Below, one piece after another: positions 59,613 through 64,000 of a stretch of 64,000 nucleotides of DNA (position 1 is its first letter; each line of letters begins with the position of its first letter). The stretch is from NCBI GenBank assembly GCA_037074615.1, contig CM073538.1, positions 20,609,068 through 20,673,067 on the forward strand, read 5' to 3'. Source of the stretch: Leucaena leucocephala (taxonomy: Eukaryota; Streptophyta; Magnoliopsida; Fabales; Fabaceae). Position numbers and translations under genes: made by a program. The notes beneath the pieces were generated by a model. That model saw only the letters and a program-made list of their open reading frames with translations, did no database searches and had not been told where the DNA came from.

Positions 59613-60906
59613 TCAATATATTTGATTAGTTTTTGGGCTATTCGGAACAGAATCGCCATTGATAGAGAAAACTGATTGAGCATTATTGGAAGATGGAACT
59701 GGAGACTCATCATTGGATTTAGAGGAGAGGAACCATTGGATGAAGTTGGGAAGAGTATGAGTGTTGGGACGATAATGGTATTGGGTGAAAGTGAAGAAAT
59801 CAGACTACTAGAAATCAGGGTACTTCCTCTCCGGCGGAGAAGAGCTCTTCAGGTGGCTTCAGGGTCTCGTCCTTGTTTGGAACGGTGAAGTAAACCAGTG
59901 ATCCCGTTTCTTTCTCCTTGTTCACCAATGCCCTCTGCAGACAGCTATCGTACTTATCATTTGTCAGAGCCTAACAAGTATCACAATATACGGTAACTGA
60001 TTTATATATATCTATATATAGACAAACATATGTATATGGTAGCAGTTATAAGTTGGCTTTCAGGAGACAAATATGTACAACCTTAAACCCAAAAACGATA
60101 TTATTTCTAGAATTTAAATTCATGAACTTCATCTCAAGTTTTTTAATGCCTTTATAATATCTCAACTTCCCAATTTTTTTTCTTGATATCTTATAGACAT
60201 GAAAAGATGTAGTTCTAACTCTTTTTTTTTAAAAAAAATAAATCACCATTTATAGTATTTTTAAATAAGAATCATAAAAAAAAAATCAAAACTTCATTCA
60301 TGTCCATAAAATATCAAAATACCATTCATTTTATAAAAAAATAATAATCAAAAGAAGAAGAAGAAATATTTTAGAAGTTAGGGCATTAAAAAAAATATTA
60401 GAGGCTCTAAATCCTTCAAACATCCCATAGTAACAATCTTATCATTCTTTCTAAGTCGCCCTTGATTATATATATATATATACTAGGAAAATTAATGAAA
60501 GCGTTTTAGGAGAAGACTTGATGAGTCAACCACTTCCCTTGAAAAAAGTTAATGAAGTGGAAGGTACATATCATAAGGAACGTACTTGGAAAGTGTCGCC
60601 GATGATGACGAAGGCATCAGGGCAAGGGTGAACTGCGAGCCACTTGTTGTCGATGAAGACTTCGAAGCCGCCGACTTGATCCTGATGAAGAATGGTGACA
60701 CTGGTAGGGTCACTGTGAGGACCAGTGCCCATGGTGAGGTTGGAACTGTTGCATGGAGGGTATACGTTCAATCTCATTATGCCTCCTCGGTCCTTGAAAT
60801 ATTCCTCTTCATCTACGTTCGTTCTACTCCTAAACTCATAGCCAATACCTCCATTATCACTTCAGACAGCTTCTTCATCGCATCACAGAACCTCTGATAC
60901 CCCTCC
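59613..60906 (-). pseudogene. Gibberellin-oxidase-like 2-oxoglutarate dioxygenase pseudogene
   Basis: The C-terminal two exons of a GA20ox-like 2-ODD are visible; the first exon (about 150 residues) is missing. Exon 60906-60586 reads EGYQRFCDAMKKLSEV and AMSLGVERT, hits a frameshift, then continues MRLNVYPPC, GPHSDPTSVTILHQDQVGG and FVIIGDTFQ. The HxD iron ligands are intact. Exon 59970-59613 starts ALTNDKYDSCLQRALV, where the family has CLHRA; the distal iron-binding His is Gln. After PPEELFSAGE there is a second frameshift and a double stop, before SDFFTFTQYHYRP and a Ser/Asn-rich end. The introns are retained, so it is not a retrocopy. With these lesions it cannot encode an active oxidase. 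Confidence 0.88.
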
Positions 60907-60918
60907 CTGTCAACAATA

Positions 60919-60921
<3 letters not shown>

Positions 60922-60954
<33 letters not shown>
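60922..60954. repeat. (AT)n microsatellite
   Basis: Uninterrupted AT run of about 16 units directly 5' of the surviving pseudogene exon, at the point where upstream exon sequence is lost. Confidence 0.9.
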
Positions 60955-60957
<3 letters not shown>

Positions 60958-61696
60958 CACCTTGATCAGCCCCATGTAACAGAATTGTTAACACTGCTGG
61001 TCCTTATTTAACAATTTTAAAGTTGAGGGACGCCCTTGTACCAGTCCCGCCGTGAGCATCTTTAATTTTTCATATGATGATCACAAATTTATCTTTACTA
61101 ATTTCCCTTTTTTCCTTTTTGGAGATACCAATCATATCTTCTTCTTATTTTTTTTATTCTAAAAAGTTTAGATCTTTTGAGACCAATTTCCTACTAAAAT
61201 TATGTTATAATTTTAGTAGGAAACTTTTTTTTAAAGTTATAACATAATTTTAAAGTTCATAGAGTACTTATAAAAAATTTATGAGATTGTCTACTGATCA
61301 TATCTTTTTATTTTTATTTTAATACTTTTTTTTATTGCTCACCTAATTTATCGGAACTTTTCTTTGACTATATCTAGATTCGATTCGCGTCACATACTTA
61401 ACTATGGTGGATGAGTCTCTAAACAGGAATTTTTTACATATATCAAGATTTAAATTTAAAATCCCATTTAAGTGATATTGAGCCGTTTTTCATTTAGAGG
61501 TATTTTTATTCTAATACTAATCATATCTTTTGACCCATACCCTAATTATCATCTTTCATGCAAATCCATATCTCCTAAACCCAATAATCATGTCTTCTGA
61601 CCCATTTGCCTTTACCTCTTAATCTCAGCCCATATTATTATTAAGCCCATTCATTACATGAGTTGAACTCCAGGACTTGTTGGTGATTGTGGGCAT
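60955..61696. other. Intergenic, with a near-perfect hairpin
   Basis: No gene. A 17-bp perfect inverted repeat with a 3-nt loop lies at 61187-61223 (arm TTTCCTACTAAAATTAT). Further weak inversions of AAAGTTATAACATAATTTTA follow. Confidence 0.55.
61187..61223. repeat. 17-bp perfect hairpin
   Basis: TTTCCTACTAAAATTAT, loop GTT, then its exact complement. It is too short for a typical plant miRNA precursor, and more likely a relic of a foldback element. Confidence 0.8.
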
Positions 61697-61965
61697 TTTT
61701 TAAAGTTCAGTTAGTAAAAATATGAGATATATAATTATTTAAATTATATTTAATTTTTAGAGAATATTATTTTATTATAGTTTTAGTCGTGATACTTGAG
61801 GAGATATCTAAACTTTTAAATACCTAAATTTACGCTTGAGAGTAATAGACGACACATTCTGTTCGACATTAGTATAGCTTAGGAGAAAAGGAAATTTCGT
61901 CATATTTTTAGATTATGGGTGAGCCTAATTCTGTTTTAAAAAATTTTATATAAAAAAAATGTCAC
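61697..61965 (+). repeat. Dispersed ~250-bp repeat, copy 6
   Basis: AGTTAGTAAAAATATGAG, GAATATTATTTTATTATAG and GAGAGTAATAGACGACAC, then TGGGTGAGCCTAATTC and an A-rich end. Confidence 0.65.
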
Positions 61966-63029
61966 TTTGAAAAAATTTTGATGTGTGGAGGGACAAAACT
62001 CTTTTCTAAACTATTAATTAAGAAATATTGTTTAATTTCTTAAAAAAAAACATCCCACAATATTATAATAATCGAGCAATTATTATATGAACTTCATATT
62101 TTTTTTTGCATGTAATATTAATTCAGATTAAAAAATTAATTTTTTTTTACACCCTACATCTTACATATACTGATTTATTTTTATTAAAAAAATTAAAAAT
62201 AGAAAATCTATCCTGCCTTTTTTCCTTCAAATTATTAAGTAAAGTAATACATATAAATATATATATATAATGAAAATATGTGGAACAAGCATAAATATTA
62301 CTGATTAGCATATCCTTGACAACAAAATTTCCATTTTAGATATCCTCCGTAATTGTCATTATCCCATTTCAGATCTCGCGAATGGCTTTGTATTGTACAA
62401 TCTCAGAGATTCATACGGTATTGTAAGAAGATTCAATTTGAATTCAATTCGAGTGAACTACAGTATATCACACCTTCGACAACATCTAAGGTGAAATGGG
62501 AAAGCATCGTAGCAAATCGATGAAACCAATTTCTCATCCGCGTCGTCCTCAACAAATTAAAATCAGGCGACATAACTCAACAAGTAATGAAGCAAATCAC
62601 TGAAACCCCTTTCATTTTTTAGTTGATGATTCTTCCTAGCTACCATTATCCTCATTTGTGAGTTAATATATGAGCTTAATATTTTTTTTAAATAGATTAA
62701 AAAAATAAATAAATAAATTATAAATAATATAAAAATTAATTAGTTAATTTAAATAAATTAAAAAAATATATTATATAAATTCTTTTAAAAAACTAAATTT
62801 AAAATAAATTTATTTATTTAATCTTTTAAAAAAAAAAATCAACTACCTTAGCTCAGCAATTCAACATTCAAAGTGAAATAGCATAACAAATCGTTCAACC
62901 CCTGAAACAGTTTCAATTATTTTTGACCGAAAGGATAATTGCAACAATTTTACAATCCTCAATGCAAACCGCAAGGATCCTAGTAACCTGTAACCTGTAA
63001 TAGGAGAAGAAACCAGAGAGTTCAAATTC
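61966..63029. other. Intergenic, no confident gene
   Basis: A/T-rich, with one more complex block at 62280-62660 that yields no recognisable protein. Positions 62850-63029 may be the 3' untranslated region of the following minus-strand frame. Confidence 0.4.
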
Positions 63030-63416
63030 TTAGTCCATAGGTTCCCTTTTGAACAGATAGCCAAGTACTTCGAAACAGTGAAGGAGGGAATCACCGAAGG
63101 AACCGTTAGGAATTCGGACGAAAACCAGATCCGACGATTTCCCGCCGACTGTTCCACCGGGCGAGTTCCGATTGAAGATTCCAGCGAGAATTTCGCCTCT
63201 CACTCTGCTGCGGGAAGGGGTCGCGTCTCTGAAAGAGCCAGTCGGGCGGCGGACGAGCAGCACCTGATCCGATTCTGGCTCACCGGCGGCGTCGAGTGAC
63301 TTGTCCCCGTTGAACATATCGGCAAATATATTCTCTCTGATTCTGCCTCGGTTGCCGGTGACGGCGCTGAAGGTGCCTCCAGGGTGGAGGAGGATCTGAT
63401 CACCGGTGGTTCTCAT
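63030..63416 (-). CDS. Unrecognised 128-aa protein with internal repeats
   Basis: From the ATG at 63416 the frame encodes 128 residues ending KREPMD. The DNA is markedly GC-richer than its surroundings, consistent with coding. A repeat is visible about three times: DQILLHPGGTFS..GNRGRIRENIFADMFN, then DQVLLVRRPTGSF..RSRVRGEILAGIFN, then DLVFVRIPNGSF. Each has a hydrophobic start, a (G/N)G(S/T)F turn, a basic stretch and an (I/E)..(I/M)F(N) end. No signal peptide or membrane segment is evident. The frame is open upstream to 63620, but an (AT)n run interrupts that region, so the later Met is preferred. A second, overlapping minus-strand frame (62861-63157) is judged a shadow. I do not recognise the family. 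Confidence 0.5.
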   Translation of the reverse strand: MRTTGDQILLHPGGTFSAVTGNRGRIRENIFADMFNGDKSLDAAGEPESDQVLLVRRPTGSFRDATPSRSRVRGEILAGIFNRNSPGGTVGGKSSDLVFVRIPNGSFGDSLLHCFEVLGYLFKREPMD

Positions 63417-64000
63417 GCTTGTTGAGGGTGACTTGTACTTCGAGGAATGAGTATCACAAGAATCGTGGTCGTGGATATATATATATATATATATATATAA
63501 AGAATCTTTACAGTGAACCAGGAAAGTTCCCTTTACCTTCCTACACACTCCGCCTCCATTTTCAGTCCGCAAGGTTCTTAAGCGGTATTTCGTTTCAAAA
63601 CCACCAAAACTGCAAAACATTTTATTTGCTATATCTATATTTTTATTTGTTATCTATGTTATTAAATATGTAATAAAATTTTTTAAATTTAATCTTATTC
63701 TCTCCCAATATTTACATATTATTATCATATTTATTCTTTTTTTTTTCTTTTTTAATAAAAATAAAATTAAAAATAGTAATAACTTCTAAATATACTTATA
63801 TTTAAAATAAAAAAAAATTCTTCTCCAAGAGATAATAAGGACATAAGTGATATATAATCATCTAACATTAGATTAGATAGTATCTAAAGTTATAAACTAA
63901 TATTTAAATATTATTATATTAAAAAAATAAATTTTTTAATATTTATTTATTCACTAAATTGGAATCCTTAACCTCATTTAAAACTACCAGACCTTTAATA
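63417..64000. other. Intergenic, no gene seen
   Basis: An (AT)n run lies at about 63473-63499. Positions 63500-63620 may be the promoter or leader of the preceding minus-strand frame. The rest is A/T-rich. Confidence 0.4.

Noticed and set aside
59676..59888. Plus-strand frame of 70 codons
   Set aside because: Antisense to the last exon of the oxidase pseudogene.
60571..60777. 68-codon minus-strand frame as an intact small dioxygenase
   Set aside because: It is one exon fragment of the broken gibberellin-oxidase-like gene.
1..64000. CRISPR arrays, tRNA genes and complete rRNA genes
   Set aside because: I saw no regularly spaced direct repeats with unique spacers, no convincing tRNA cloverleaf, and only a 36-bp rRNA fragment.

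Overview
The window is nuclear DNA of a flowering plant, most likely a eudicot. It is very AT-rich, its genes are intron-rich with GT-AG junctions, and the proteins are plant-type: a PMT-family methyltransferase, a long NF-YB, a plastid-targeted purine enzyme, a TBL relic and a gibberellin-oxidase relic. Gene density is low and transposon debris is heavy. I see no prokaryotic or viral genome organisation, no CRISPR array and no convincing tRNA or complete rRNA gene. All spliced models were built by hand by joining exons in phase at visible splice sites.

Layout. 0.4-6.5 kb holds two convergent genes: a two-exon gene for a basic, plant-type protein of unknown function (+), and a seven-exon gene (-) for an XRCC4/XLF/PAXX-superfamily protein. 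The latter carries a 5'-truncated LINE in an intron and a GC-AG last intron. 8-31 kb is an AT-rich desert holding three intact paralogous genes for 55-60 residue proteins (8.1, 22.5 and 30.4 kb, all -). Each has the same roughly 23-bp upstream module about 120-130 bp before its ATG. Further copies of that module near 19.6 and 21.4 kb lack an intact gene, so the array was probably larger. The same desert contains a composite Mutator-like element at 15-19 kb (long inverted termini, a decayed transposase, a captured mTERF piece and a nested solo LTR), hAT-type elements with 8-bp target duplications, and a 36-bp plastid 16S rRNA fragment.

31-37 kb is a cluster of PIF/Harbinger-like MITEs and foldback elements. 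37.7-40.5 kb (-) is a complete eight-exon PUR5 (AIR synthetase) gene with a MITE in intron 4. 43.6-45.1 kb (-) is a decayed TRICHOME BIREFRINGENCE-LIKE gene. 51-55.6 kb (+) is an eight-exon PMT24/25/26-type methyltransferase with a leader intron. 58.4-59.1 kb (+) is a single-exon NF-YB7-like gene with a MITE directly upstream. 59.6-60.9 kb (-) is a 5'-truncated gibberellin-oxidase-like pseudogene. 63.0-63.4 kb (-) may encode a 128-residue protein with internal repeats.

The genes do not form one pathway. They cover purine synthesis in organelles, DNA end joining, Golgi cell-wall modification and transcription. The most unusual feature is the dispersed same-strand family of very small genes with a conserved promoter module and decayed members between them.
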